Numbered from the stretch's first letter, positions 43,059 through 52,152 are shown. The stretch is 64,000 bases of DNA from Planktosalinus lacus (GCF_014640155.1 NZ_BMGK01000010.1:958-64957), one strand, 5' to 3'. Made by a program: numbers and translations. Notes: generated by a model from the sequence alone, not told the origin.

Positions 43059-43320
43059 ATATGCAACGTTGATTGAGTGATGGTGCAAAGTCATTACAAT
43101 CTTTATAAAATTTGTCATACAGCTATTTACTCAGAATTTAGTTAAAAGTCAACTTACCGCAACGACACACCAAACGATGCGGGTTGCGTTGTGTTGCTTT
43201 GTTGTAATATTGTTTAAATATCAGTAAAACAGCGTGTTGTGAAATTAATCAACGTGCATCCAACACGATAACAACGATCCGCAACGTGCGACGTTGCGTC
43301 AATTCAACTTGAAAGCAACG
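43059..43320. repeat. CAACG/CGTTG-rich region with palindromes
   Basis: Boxes of CAACG or CGTTG occur many times in both orientations between 43064 and 43318, including the palindrome GCAACGT-GCG-ACGTTGC at 43281-43297 and the pair GCAACGACACA / TGCGTTGTGT around 43158-43193. No reading frame. It might be a protein-binding or excision/replication control region of the element, or remains of cassette repeats, whose ends also carry CAAC/GTTG. The remainder of 43014-43590 holds only the boxes and terminator listed separately. Confidence 0.5.
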
Positions 43321-43527
43321 CTCTTTGTTAGACTGTAGCTCAAAAAAATATTTATGTATATTTGATTAATGTTTGAGAATATCAAAACAGTAAAAACTAA
43401 CTTACTCTGGAAAATTTTATTTTAGTCTCTGGATGGGTAAAGAAGTTTTATTTGAATTAACCTGGACTTAATAACTTGAATTTTATCACAAGGCATACTA
43501 AGCTTTTTTAATACTATACACAATAAA

Positions 43528-43547
43528 TATGCCCCTTATTATGCCCC
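43528..43547 (+). promoter_or_regulatory. Paired TATGCCCC boxes, right end
   Basis: TATGCCCC at 43528-43535 and 43540-43547, spacing 12, same orientation as the pair at 28161-28180. Located 44 bases inside the right attachment site. Likely integrase arm-type sites. Confidence 0.65.
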
Positions 43548-43561
43548 CAAAAATAGAAAAG

Positions 43562-43587
43562 CCCGTAAACATTGAATTTACGAGCTT
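43562..43587 (-). terminator. Replacement ssrA terminator carried by the element
   Basis: On the minus strand, GCTCGTAAA-TTCAAT-GTTTACGGGC forms a nine-pair stem (one G-T) followed by TTTTCTATTTTT, three bases after the tmRNA CCA end. Because the element separates ssrA from its former downstream sequence, this hairpin now has to terminate the tmRNA transcript. Confidence 0.75.
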
Positions 43588-43589
43588 AC

Positions 43590-43988
43590 TGGTGGAGTCG
43601 GAGGGATTCGAACCCTCGTCCAAACAAGTAATACAACAGCTTTCTACACGCTTAGTTTTTTATTGGTTTTCGAGATAACACCGGAAAAAAACATCCAAAG
43701 TTATCCTTATTCCCAATTAAGTTTCGAAATCACATCAGGACCCTGTGAATTCTAGGTTTACTTTTACGATGTCTCTGGATCAATTGCCGCAAACCAAGGC
43801 CGTTGAGAGACATCCTGCTTTCCGACCTAGTCGGACGAGGCATTACCTTACTATAATTCGGGTTATGCAGCTAGGGCGTAGTTATCTTCGCCGTTTAAAA
43901 AGTCTGAACCATGAGATTTACGAGCTATGATCCGGCGCTCGGCGTGCTTACTATTCCATTAATCTCGCTGTCAAAACCAGTCGACCCC
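43590..43988 (-). ncRNA. ssrA: tmRNA
   Basis: About 399 nt. The 5' end GGGGTCGACTGGTTTTGACAG pairs with the 3' end CGACTCCA-CCA as an alanine-type acceptor stem (one G-T pair), and GGTTCGAATCC near the 3' end is the T arm. The tag reading frame at 43892-43863 encodes GEDNYALAA followed by TAA, matching the ALAA-type degradation tags. With SmpB it rescues stalled ribosomes. Its 3' end is the integration site of the 15.6-kb element to its left. Exact ends are inferred from pairing. Confidence 0.95.
43591..43611. other. Right attachment site (inside intact ssrA)
   Basis: The 21 bases identical to 28027-28047; here they form the 3' acceptor and T-arm part of the complete tmRNA gene, so integration left ssrA functional. 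Confidence 0.9.
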
Positions 43989-44085
43989 GTTGAAATAGGT
44001 TTCGCCTAAAGGCGAACTGCAAAGATACATTTTAAAATTATATCTTTGCAAGACTATCAACATCAAAAAACATTCCAAAAAGCCT

Positions 44086-45288
44086 ATGAAGTTCGCACTC
44101 ATTCAAGAACGTAAAAATCCGCCTGACAGACGTGTTGTTTTTTCACCTGAAAAATGTCAGGAAGTCAGTGTTCGTTTTCCCGAAGCAGAAATAATCGTGG
44201 AAAGTTCAGAAGTCAGGATTTTTCCGGATGTGGCCTATGAGGAAAAAGGAATGGAGGTCAAAAATGACGTGTCAGATTGTGATGTGATGCTGGGAGTGAA
44301 GGAAGTACCTATAGCTGCATTGATACCTCATAAGAAATACTTTTTCTTTAGCCACACCATCAAAAAGCAACCCTATAATCGCGATTTGTTGAGAGCCATT
44401 CTCGACAAGAACATTGAGCTGTATGATCACGAAACGATTGTGACAGAACATGGCCATCGTCTTATTGGGTTTGGAAGGTATGCCGGGTTAGTGGGTGCCT
44501 ATAACGGTTTTAGGGCTTTGGGGTTGAGAGATCAACTTTTTACCTTACCCAAAGTAGAACATTTACCGGATCTCGATGCTGTTAAGGCCGAACTTAACAA
44601 AATTAAATTACCTGCTGTTAAAATTGTGCTAACCGGAAGGGGTAAAGTGGCTTTTGGTGCCAAAGAAATTTTAGATCACTTGGGTGTTAAAGAAGTATCG
44701 ATTGGTTCTTTTTTGAACACTACTTTTCAGGAAGCGGTCTATTGTTTTATTGATGTGATGGACTATAACAAACGCAAAGATGGAAAGCAAGGAGATAAGT
44801 ATACCTTCTATAAAGATCCATCAGTATATGAAAGTAATTTTATGCGTTTTGCCAAGACGGCCGATATGTTGATTACCGGACATTTTTATGGTACTGGAGC
44901 GCCCTTTTTGTTTACCCGTGATGATGCCCGAAAGAGTGATTTTAAAATTAATCTGGTAGCTGATATTTCCTGTGATATTGACGGTCCTGTTGCATCGACT
45001 CTAAGGCCTTCTACCATCGCTGACCCATTTTACGGCTACGACCCACAATCTGAAACTGAAGTTGCATTTGACGCATTGGGTGCTATCACAGTAATGGCGG
45101 TTGATAATCTTCCTTGTGAACTTCCCAAAGATGCCAGTGAGGGATTTGGCGAAATGTTTTTAGAGCATGTGATGCCGGCTTTCTTTAATGGTGATCAAAA
45201 CGGTGTGTTAAAACGTGCACTTATAACAAAAGATGGCAAGCTTACAGAACGATTTAAGTATTTACAAGCTTATGTAGAGGGCAAGTAA
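44086..45288 (+). CDS. AlaDH/PNT-type NAD(P)-dependent dehydrogenase
   Basis: 400 residues. The N-terminal half matches the alanine dehydrogenase/PNT N-terminal domain (ALIQERKNPPDRRVVFSPEKCQEV...), and the second half has a Rossmann motif (VLTGRGKVAFGAKEIL). The order and length resemble saccharopine dehydrogenase (lysine-forming) relatives of Bacteroidota. I cannot tell whether the substrate is saccharopine, alanine or another amino acid. It lies just after ssrA on the opposite strand and appears to be monocistronic. Confidence 0.82.
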   Translation: MKFALIQERKNPPDRRVVFSPEKCQEVSVRFPEAEIIVESSEVRIFPDVAYEEKGMEVKNDVSDCDVMLGVKEVPIAALIPHKKYFFFSHTIKKQPYNRDLLRAILDKNIELYDHETIVTEHGHRLIGFGRYAGLVGAYNGFRALGLRDQLFTLPKVEHLPDLDAVKAELNKIKLPAVKIVLTGRGKVAFGAKEILDHLGVKEVSIGSFLNTTFQEAVYCFIDVMDYNKRKDGKQGDKYTFYKDPSVYESNFMRFAKTADMLITGHFYGTGAPFLFTRDDARKSDFKINLVADISCDIDGPVASTLRPSTIADPFYGYDPQSETEVAFDALGAITVMAVDNLPCELPKDASEGFGEMFLEHVMPAFFNGDQNGVLKRALITKDGKLTERFKYLQAYVEGK

Positions 45289-45311
45289 GCAACCAGTGCT
45301 CTTTTTCAAAA

Positions 45312-45353
45312 GGGGAAAAACACCCTTGTCTAATTCAGGGGAAAACACCCTTG
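45312..45353. repeat. Direct repeat GGGGAAAA(A)CACCCTTG
   Basis: The motif occurs at 45312-45328 and 45338-45353, each a near-palindrome GGG...CCC. A related sequence, GGAAAACACACCTTGTC, is found in the element at 32740-32756. It may be an operator for the downstream secreted-protein gene or part of an untranslated RNA; I do not recognise a known factor. Confidence 0.45.
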
Positions 45354-45431
45354 ATTGATATACCTTAATAATAGCATCTTTACACCAGCTTTATTAATTG
45401 GGGAGTTAATAAAAGCGGCTTTTATTTTAAA

Positions 45432-45464
45432 AGGTTGTGATTCTGTATCGCAACCTTTTTTTTG
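45432..45464 (+). terminator. Intrinsic terminator before the secreted-protein gene
   Basis: AGGTTG-TGATTCTGTAT-CGCAACCT hairpin followed by eight T residues. It ends transcription that starts in the 45289-45430 region, possibly including the direct repeats there, or the dehydrogenase transcript. Confidence 0.7.
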
Positions 45465-45535
45465 TTTTACAATTGACGTGATCCTCTAAAAATCAGTATA
45501 TTTATATTTCCAAACTAACTAAAAATATATTATAT

Positions 45536-47170
45536 ATGAAATTAAAATTACTTTTGATCGTCCTGTTCATTCAGTTTTCAGTTTTTTCACAATGGGTTGA
45601 AGACACTTCACAAAACACTTTGGTTGCTGATGCTTTATCTTCAGATTGTCAAACGATTGGTCTGGATAACGGTCATACCTATGTTGTTTTCTGGAAAAAT
45701 GTTTCCGCTCCCGAAAATTATGAATTACGAGTCCAACAAATAGATGTGGATGGAAATTTGCTTTTTGGCCCGGAAGGATTGTTGGTTAACAGCAATTTAC
45801 CAATGAGTACTTTTACTGTTTTAATGTCACTCTCTGTAGATTTTAACGGCAATTTATTTATTGGCTATACATCTACATCAACTTTTGAGGGGTATGTAAG
45901 TGCCATCAATCCTTCGGGAGATTACCTTTGGGGTTCCACCGGTGTCAATTTAGGTGAGGCTGTGGATGTAAAAATGTTACCAATGGCCGATGATACTATT
46001 GTGGTAAGCTGGATTGGAGACGACAATCAAGGTTTTTTTAATAAGTTTTCTCCAACAGGCACAGCACTCTGGGCGGAAGACAAAATTATTGAGCCTTTAA
46101 ATGGCACCAACTTTACGAATGCCGGTGAAATGGCTGAACTGGGAGATGGTAGTTTTGTTATTATATTTCATGATCGTATGAGTTCTTCACCAAGCTCGTT
46201 CTTGTATGCACAGCGTTATGATGCATCGGGGGAAGCTTTGTGGACAGATCCAGTTCAGATTTCCAATCAAACCACCACTTCATTCAGGCGTTATGGTCCT
46301 TTGCTTGTCTATGGCAATGATGTAGTTATTGGTTATTATGGTTCTACCGGTAATCGGTTTGATTCTTTTTTACAACGCATTGAAGAAGATGGTACATTGC
46401 CCTGGGGTATCAACGGAAGTGACTTTGACACTTCCAATGATTTTTACGAAATGGAAACTTCAATTCAGGCAGGGGCCGGAGGTATTTATTCTGTTTGCCG
46501 TTATACAGACAGCAACCAGTCAATTAGTGGTACCTATATTCAAAAATTTGATCCTGTTACCGGCGCCCGTTTGTTTACAGATAGTGCCAAACAAGTGTTT
46601 GCTATTTCTTCAGATGATCAATCACCAAGGGGTGCTTTACAAATGATGAGTGTGAATTCAACGCCGCTCTTTTTAATCAATTTGGGTACTGACAACGGAG
46701 CTTTTCCAACAGAACTGCACGCTGTGTATCTGGATGAAAACGGAGATTTTGCATGGCCTGAACAAACCCGACCAGTCGCCACCCATCAAGCCTCCAAAGG
46801 TCGAATAGCCCTGACTAAAAATGTACTAGATCAAAGTGTAGCTGTGTTTGTAGAAGAGCGGGCTTCTACAGGAAATGAGCCACGTATTTATGCTCAAAAT
46901 ATTAAGGATGAAAGTTTAGGACTAGCCGAAATTGAAAAAAAAGGAATCTCTTTTTATCCCAACCCTGCAGAAAATCAATTGCACATTGTATCTACATTCA
47001 GGGTTACCGGAATTGAGGTGTTTGATTTAAAAGGAGCGCGGGTAACGTCTGAATCACGTATTGATCAAGAACGAGTACTTCTGAACACTTCTAGTTTAAA
47101 TAACGGGGTGTATCTGGTAAGGGTGACCGGAGATCAGACTATTTCCACTTTTAAGTTTGTTAAGAAATAA
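45536..47170 (+). CDS. Secreted protein with type IX sorting domain
   Basis: 544 residues. Signal peptide at 1-18 (LLLIVLFIQFSVFSQ), a long region of beta-strand repeats without recognised domain (RVQQIDVDGNLLFGPEGLLV..., several 'G...W' blade-like units), and a C-terminal type IX secretion sorting domain from about residue 465 (ISFYPNPAENQLHIVS...GVYLVRVTGDQTISTFKFVKK). It is exported across the outer membrane by the type IX system. The function is unknown; the middle could be a propeller. Confidence 0.85.
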   Translation: MKLKLLLIVLFIQFSVFSQWVEDTSQNTLVADALSSDCQTIGLDNGHTYVVFWKNVSAPENYELRVQQIDVDGNLLFGPEGLLVNSNLPMSTFTVLMSLSVDFNGNLFIGYTSTSTFEGYVSAINPSGDYLWGSTGVNLGEAVDVKMLPMADDTIVVSWIGDDNQGFFNKFSPTGTALWAEDKIIEPLNGTNFTNAGEMAELGDGSFVIIFHDRMSSSPSSFLYAQRYDASGEALWTDPVQISNQTTTSFRRYGPLLVYGNDVVIGYYGSTGNRFDSFLQRIEEDGTLPWGINGSDFDTSNDFYEMETSIQAGAGGIYSVCRYTDSNQSISGTYIQKFDPVTGARLFTDSAKQVFAISSDDQSPRGALQMMSVNSTPLFLINLGTDNGAFPTELHAVYLDENGDFAWPEQTRPVATHQASKGRIALTKNVLDQSVAVFVEERASTGNEPRIYAQNIKDESLGLAEIEKKGISFYPNPAENQLHIVSTFRVTGIEVFDLKGARVTSESRIDQERVLLNTSSLNNGVYLVRVTGDQTISTFKFVKK

Positions 47171-47173
47171 TAT

Positions 47174-47311
47174 TTAATTATCCTTTTTCTTGTCGTTGTT
47201 CATCATTAAATAAACACCGGCAATCAAGCCTATAATTACAAGCCCAAAAATAATGGTCATGATGAAAGCGCCGTTTTCCCAAGAGTAAAGAGGTATGGTT
47301 AATTGTTCCAT
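47174..47311 (-). CDS. Small single-helix membrane protein
   Basis: 45 residues (MEQLTIPLYSWENGAF then one membrane segment at about 17-37, FMTIIFGLVIIGLIAGVYLMM, and a KKKDN tail). ATG at 47311, TAA at 47174-47176. Too short for a family call, but the clean helix, charged end and position in an otherwise empty gap between two genes make it credible. Function unknown. Confidence 0.6.
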   Translation of the reverse strand: MEQLTIPLYSWENGAFIMTIIFGLVIIGLIAGVYLMMNNDKKKDN

Positions 47312-47401
47312 AGGTTATTGATTTTTGAAAAACGAAATTAATTTGATTAAAGAAAACTAAAAATGATAATTGTCAGTAAAGACTAAAATCATCAGAATTT
47401 T

Positions 47402-49360
47402 TTAAAACAACTTTTTTAATACAATAGGTGAATTGTTTTGTATTTGAACAACATGGTTAAAAAAGCTTTTAAGTCCATCATATGATTGGGGATCAAAATG
47501 ATATTGATTGATATTCATAGAAAATCTCAAATGAATAATTCCATTGTTTTCTGAGTAGGTAACTAAAGCCTCCCCCATATTGTTTGGCATTTGTATTGAC
47601 TTATTCTCGGGGAGCTCTTCAAACGTATATTTTTCGTTGAGATTTAATGACAATAAATAGGAATAGGTTCTGGGGTGTCCAAAATCAACAGCGTAATGGC
47701 GATTATTTAATTGAAATGGATTCTTTTCAAACGATTTGAATAGAAAAGGGTCAAAAATTAGATTTTCAGCCTCTTTTTCTGTGAATGTAAATTCAAAATC
47801 TTCACTTATAGGCTTATCAATATCCTGTTGATCTTTTATCTTGTATGTAGCAATTTCTAAATTTGAATATCCTGCCTCTTTTTGTCTTAAATAACCCTCT
47901 TTATTGGTTTCAGAAATTTGTCTTCTTTTAGAAATTGCGTTGTAACCTTTATTGGTTTCCCGTAGTTTGCCTATAAAGTTATAATTTTCATCAACTTCAA
48001 TTTGAATGTTCACATGGTTTACATTTTGATTATTTGGATGAACAGGTTCCCAATAACTACCCTCTTTAAAATCCATCACTCTTACCTGATAATTTAAACA
48101 TTTAAAAGGGATTGTTCCAAAGGGTATATATTTATCTGTTGCATCCAATAAAAAGGTTTCACCATTAATTTTTAGATGTGCAACTAAATAATTAAAGTCT
48201 GAAATCACAGCAAATTCTTTGGTTGGGATTCCGTTATTTCTAGTGGATAGCAATCCAATTTCAGCATCAAGATCCTCAGCTTGAAGTGCGTTTATAAGTG
48301 CAAGGTTAATTTCTGCAGCACTTCCAACTTTTTCATTAAATGCTTTTTTTACATCCGCTTCGCTAAAGAGTGCTGTACTATTGTTCCAGGTAAAGTGATT
48401 TTGGATATAGCTGTAAATGCTCTTGGCTTTTTCTAAAGGGTCATTAATGTTAGAAATAGATTCCGGTAATTGTCTGCTAAGAAAATTGTTTTTACGGGTT
48501 TGAAGGCCAATATTTTTATCTTTTTTAAATTCCCTATCCACTGTTTTCCAGTTTTTAGTGTACATGTGTTTATTACCTCTTTGGTCAATAGCTTGCTTTA
48601 GCTGAAAATCCAATCGATTGAGATAATTCATTTTGGAAAGCATAAAATCCTCCTCAATAAATGCGGGAATGTCAGACATTGCATATGTTAAAATTTCGCA
48701 ATCTGCCAGATTACCTTTTACCGGCTCAAAACAGTTCTTTTTGATTTCAGAATGGTTTACATCGAGTCCTTTATCACCAATTAATGTACGGTTATAATGA
48801 TAAAAACCTGGAATTTCAGCTTTGAACTCACTGTAAACCGTTGGAAAATTGTTTTGGAAACTCCAACCCTCAAGATTGAAAATAAATGGAGATGTAACTG
48901 TGTATTCATATTCCAGAACACTTCCATTCTGCACATTGGGGAAAGCAAACGTTATTTCACTAAGCCGGCCGTTTACCCTGTTGTTAAAAATATCCTTCTG
49001 CTGGAGATAATCACTGCCATTTTTGTTGGTGGTTACTGCTTTTAATGCAATTAAACTTTCACTTTCCTTACTATTGTTGTAAAGGGGTATAGCTATATTA
49101 GCTAAATTTTTGGCATCTTCTTGGAGAACCTTTAATTTTCGGTACACTTTTTTTACTAAGACAATTTTGTAATCAACCACTTCAAATGTATAATTTCCGG
49201 TTTCAAAAAGGACTACTGCTTTTGCCAGTGTATCTTTAGGGTATGCGTTCATATTAACCTCAGGTAGAGATGGTTTCCCAAATTCATGTATTATTCCCGG
49301 TTGAGCAAAAGATTCTAGGGTAAAAAGGAGGACAGAAGTAAAAAATAATATTCTCAGCAC
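47402..49360 (-). CDS. DUF3857/transglutaminase-like secreted protein
   Basis: 652 residues. Signal peptide to about residue 19, then a DUF3857 domain (VVDYKIVLVKKVYRKLKVLQEDAKNLANIAIPLY...VQNGSVLEYEYTVTSPF) and a transglutaminase-like segment (KAKSIYSYIQNHFTWNN...GSAAEINLALINALQAEDLDAEIGLLSTRN). The expected catalytic cysteine of the GxCxD motif reads as GSAAEI, so the transglutaminase part is probably inactive. Its ATG lies four bases after the kdsA stop, so the two form one operon, although a shared pathway is not evident. Confidence 0.83.
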   Translation of the reverse strand: MLRILFFTSVLLFTLESFAQPGIIHEFGKPSLPEVNMNAYPKDTLAKAVVLFETGNYTFEVVDYKIVLVKKVYRKLKVLQEDAKNLANIAIPLYNNSKESESLIALKAVTTNKNGSDYLQQKDIFNNRVNGRLSEITFAFPNVQNGSVLEYEYTVTSPFIFNLEGWSFQNNFPTVYSEFKAEIPGFYHYNRTLIGDKGLDVNHSEIKKNCFEPVKGNLADCEILTYAMSDIPAFIEEDFMLSKMNYLNRLDFQLKQAIDQRGNKHMYTKNWKTVDREFKKDKNIGLQTRKNNFLSRQLPESISNINDPLEKAKSIYSYIQNHFTWNNSTALFSEADVKKAFNEKVGSAAEINLALINALQAEDLDAEIGLLSTRNNGIPTKEFAVISDFNYLVAHLKINGETFLLDATDKYIPFGTIPFKCLNYQVRVMDFKEGSYWEPVHPNNQNVNHVNIQIEVDENYNFIGKLRETNKGYNAISKRRQISETNKEGYLRQKEAGYSNLEIATYKIKDQQDIDKPISEDFEFTFTEKEAENLIFDPFLFKSFEKNPFQLNNRHYAVDFGHPRTYSYLLSLNLNEKYTFEELPENKSIQMPNNMGEALVTYSENNGIIHLRFSMNINQYHFDPQSYDGLKSFFNHVVQIQNNSPIVLKKLF

Positions 49361-49364
49361 TTTT

Positions 49365-50183
49365 TTATAATTTAATGATGGTTTTTCTAATGGCGGTCAA
49401 ATCAGTTAATAATTTTTCCAAATATTTTAAATCAAGCATATTGGCGCCGTCACTTTTTGCATTGGCCGGGTCAAAGTGAGTTTCGATAAAAATACCGTCC
49501 ACTCCTGTAGCGATACCGGCCCTGGCAATGGTGGCAATCATATCAGGTCTTCCCCCCGTCACGCCACTACTTTGGTTGGGTTGTTGCAGGCTGTGAGTTA
49601 CATCCAGCACAGTGGGCGCGAACTCCCGCATTGTGGGTATGCCTCTGAAATCCACAATCATATCCTGATAGCCAAACATAGTGCCTCGATCAGTCACCAT
49701 CACTTGTGGGTTGCCACAATCGGTTACTTTAGTGACAGCATGTTTCATACTTTCAGGACTCATAAACTGGCCTTTTTTGAGGTTGACTACTTTACCGGTA
49801 TTAGCTGCAGCAACAACCAAATCAGTCTGTCTTACCAGAAACGCAGGGATTTGTAATACGTCTACATATTCAGCAGCCATAGCTGCATCACTCACTTCGT
49901 GAATGTCTGTCACTGTGGGGACATCAAAAGTTTCAGAGACTTTTCTGAGAATTTTTAATGCTTTTTCATCGCCAATGCCTGTAAAGCTATCAATTCGGCT
50001 TCGGTTTGCTTTTTTAAAGCTTCCTTTAAAGATATAAGGGATTTCAAGTGAGTCGGTAATTTTTACTACCTGCTCGGCGATGCGCAAAGCCATATCTTCC
50101 CCTTCAATGGCGCAAGGCCCTGCGAGTAAAAAGAAGTTGTTGGAATGGGTGTGTTTTATTTTTGGGATTATTTGGAGGTTCAT
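49365..50183 (-). CDS. kdsA: 3-deoxy-8-phosphooctulonate synthase
   Basis: 272 residues. It makes KDO-8-phosphate from phosphoenolpyruvate and arabinose-5-phosphate for the lipopolysaccharide core. Motifs: LLAGPCAIEGEDMALRIAE, IFKGSFKKANRSRIDSFTG, VPTVTDIHE, RGTMFGYQDMIVDFRG and THSLQQPNQSSGVTGGRP. The ATG at 50183 (MNLQIIPKIKH) is taken; an extension to 50204 is possible. Confidence 0.95.
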   Translation of the reverse strand: MNLQIIPKIKHTHSNNFFLLAGPCAIEGEDMALRIAEQVVKITDSLEIPYIFKGSFKKANRSRIDSFTGIGDEKALKILRKVSETFDVPTVTDIHEVSDAAMAAEYVDVLQIPAFLVRQTDLVVAAANTGKVVNLKKGQFMSPESMKHAVTKVTDCGNPQVMVTDRGTMFGYQDMIVDFRGIPTMREFAPTVLDVTHSLQQPNQSSGVTGGRPDMIATIARAGIATGVDGIFIETHFDPANAKSDGANMLDLKYLEKLLTDLTAIRKTIIKL

Positions 50184-50335
50184 ATAATTAAAATTAGACA
50201 ACAAAGTTAATCAAATTTAGAAGGAATACTCATTTGCTTTACCCATTAAAAATTTAACAGGCTGTATTTTAAATCTTCACGTTAAATCTATTAAAATAAA
50301 ACGTACCTTTGCACGCTCAAAAAGAAGCCCTTTTT

Positions 50336-52135
50336 ATGACTAAAGTTAAAAACATCGCCATTATTGCACACGTTGACCACGGTAAGACCACCTTGGTTGA
50401 CAAAATTATGTATCACTGTAACCTGTTTCGCAGCAACGAAAACACCGGTGATCTCATTCTTGACAATAATGATTTAGAACGTGAACGTGGTATTACCATC
50501 ACTTCAAAAAATGTCTCTGTAGTTTACAAAGACACAAAAATTAATATCATTGATACCCCCGGTCACGCCGATTTTGGTGGTGAAGTAGAACGGGTACTGA
50601 ATATGGCAGACGGTGTTTTACTTTTAGTAGATGCCTTCGAAGGCCCTATGCCTCAAACACGTTTTGTGTTGCAAAAAGCACTAGATTTAGGCTTGAAACC
50701 TTGTGTGGTTATTAATAAAGTAGACAAAGAAAACTGTACTCCCGAGGAAGTACACGAAGCGGTTTTTGACTTGATGTTTGAATTGGGTGCAGAAGAGTGG
50801 CAGCTAGACTTTCCTTCAGTATATGGTTCTGCTAAAAATAACTGGATGAGTGAAGACTGGAAAAAGCCCACTCAAAACATCGAACCTTTACTGGATATGG
50901 TGATTGAACACATTCCTTCTCCAAAAATTGAAGAAGGTACCGTCCAGATGCTAATCACTTCACTGGATTTCTCTTCATTTACCGGAAGAATTGCCATTGG
51001 TCGTTTGCAACGAGGTACATTGAAAGAAGGAATGCCAATTTCTCTGGTAAAAAGAGATGGAAGTATAGTTAAATCAAGAATAAAAGAATTACACACTTTT
51101 GAAGGGCTTGGAAGAAAGAAAGTAACCGAAGTTTTTGCAGGAGATATCTGTGCCTTAGTGGGCCTGGAAAATTTTGATATTGGTGATACAGTAGCCGATT
51201 TTGAAAATCCTGAAGGATTGAAAACCATTGCTATTGATGAACCCACCATGAGTATGTTGTTTACGATCAACGACTCTCCCTTCTTTGGAAAAGACGGTAA
51301 ATATGTGACATCAAGACACATCAAAGAGCGTTTGGAACGCGAATTGGAAAAAAACCTGGCTTTGCGCATGCAACCTACAGACAGTGCCGATAAGTTTATG
51401 GTATTTGGCCGTGGGGTTTTACACCTTTCGGTTTTAATTGAAACCATGCGCCGTGAAGGATATGAAGTTCAAATAGGGCAGCCACAGGTAATCATCAAGG
51501 AAATTGACGGTGTTAAATGTGAGCCGGTAGAAGAGCTAACCATCGATTTACCCGAAGATGTATCAGGACGAGCCATCGATATGGTAACAATCAGAAAGGG
51601 GGAAATGCTTAGTATGGAAGGTAAAGGCGAACGTATGGTTTGTAAGTTTCAGATTCCTTCCAGAGGTATTATTGGGTTGAGAAATCAGCTCTTAACTGCT
51701 ACTGCAGGTGAAGCCATTATGACCCATCGCTTTTTAGAATACCAACCGTTTAAAGGGGGTATTCCGGAGCGTCAAAACGGTTCGTTGATCTCCATGGAAA
51801 ATGGAAAAGCGATTCCTTATTCAATTGATAAATTACAAGATCGCGGTAAGTTTTTTGTTGACCCGGGAGAAGAAATTTATGAAGGTCAGGTGATTGGTGA
51901 AAACTCTCGTGGTGACGATATGGTGATTAATATTACCAAAACTAAAAAACTTTCAAACGTGCGATCTTCAGGGGCAGATGATAAGGCAAAAATAGTGCCT
52001 GCTATCAAGTTTTCACTGGAAGAAGCCCTGGAATATATTCAAAAGGATGAATATGTTGAAGTTACTCCTAAAAACATCCGTTTGCGAAAAATTTACTTAA
52101 AAGAAGTAGATCGCAAGCGTTATAAAATTGAATAG
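50336..52135 (+). CDS. typA: Translational GTPase TypA/BipA
   Basis: 599 residues. GTPase motifs: HVDHGKTTL (G1), RERGITI (G2), DTPGHADFG (G3), NKVDKE (G4) and GSAK (G5). The EF-G-like domains II, III and V and the family-specific C-terminal region follow. It binds the 70S ribosome and supports assembly and adaptation to cold and stress. The ATG at 50336 (MTKVKNIAIIAHVDHG) is the family start. Confidence 0.97.
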   Translation: MTKVKNIAIIAHVDHGKTTLVDKIMYHCNLFRSNENTGDLILDNNDLERERGITITSKNVSVVYKDTKINIIDTPGHADFGGEVERVLNMADGVLLLVDAFEGPMPQTRFVLQKALDLGLKPCVVINKVDKENCTPEEVHEAVFDLMFELGAEEWQLDFPSVYGSAKNNWMSEDWKKPTQNIEPLLDMVIEHIPSPKIEEGTVQMLITSLDFSSFTGRIAIGRLQRGTLKEGMPISLVKRDGSIVKSRIKELHTFEGLGRKKVTEVFAGDICALVGLENFDIGDTVADFENPEGLKTIAIDEPTMSMLFTINDSPFFGKDGKYVTSRHIKERLERELEKNLALRMQPTDSADKFMVFGRGVLHLSVLIETMRREGYEVQIGQPQVIIKEIDGVKCEPVEELTIDLPEDVSGRAIDMVTIRKGEMLSMEGKGERMVCKFQIPSRGIIGLRNQLLTATAGEAIMTHRFLEYQPFKGGIPERQNGSLISMENGKAIPYSIDKLQDRGKFFVDPGEEIYEGQVIGENSRGDDMVINITKTKKLSNVRSSGADDKAKIVPAIKFSLEEALEYIQKDEYVEVTPKNIRLRKIYLKEVDRKRYKIE

Positions 52136-52152
52136 AGTTTAAAAATTAACTA

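Noticed and set aside
43745-43930. 61-codon frame on the + strand
   Set aside because: It is antisense to the tmRNA gene; the sequence is explained by ssrA.
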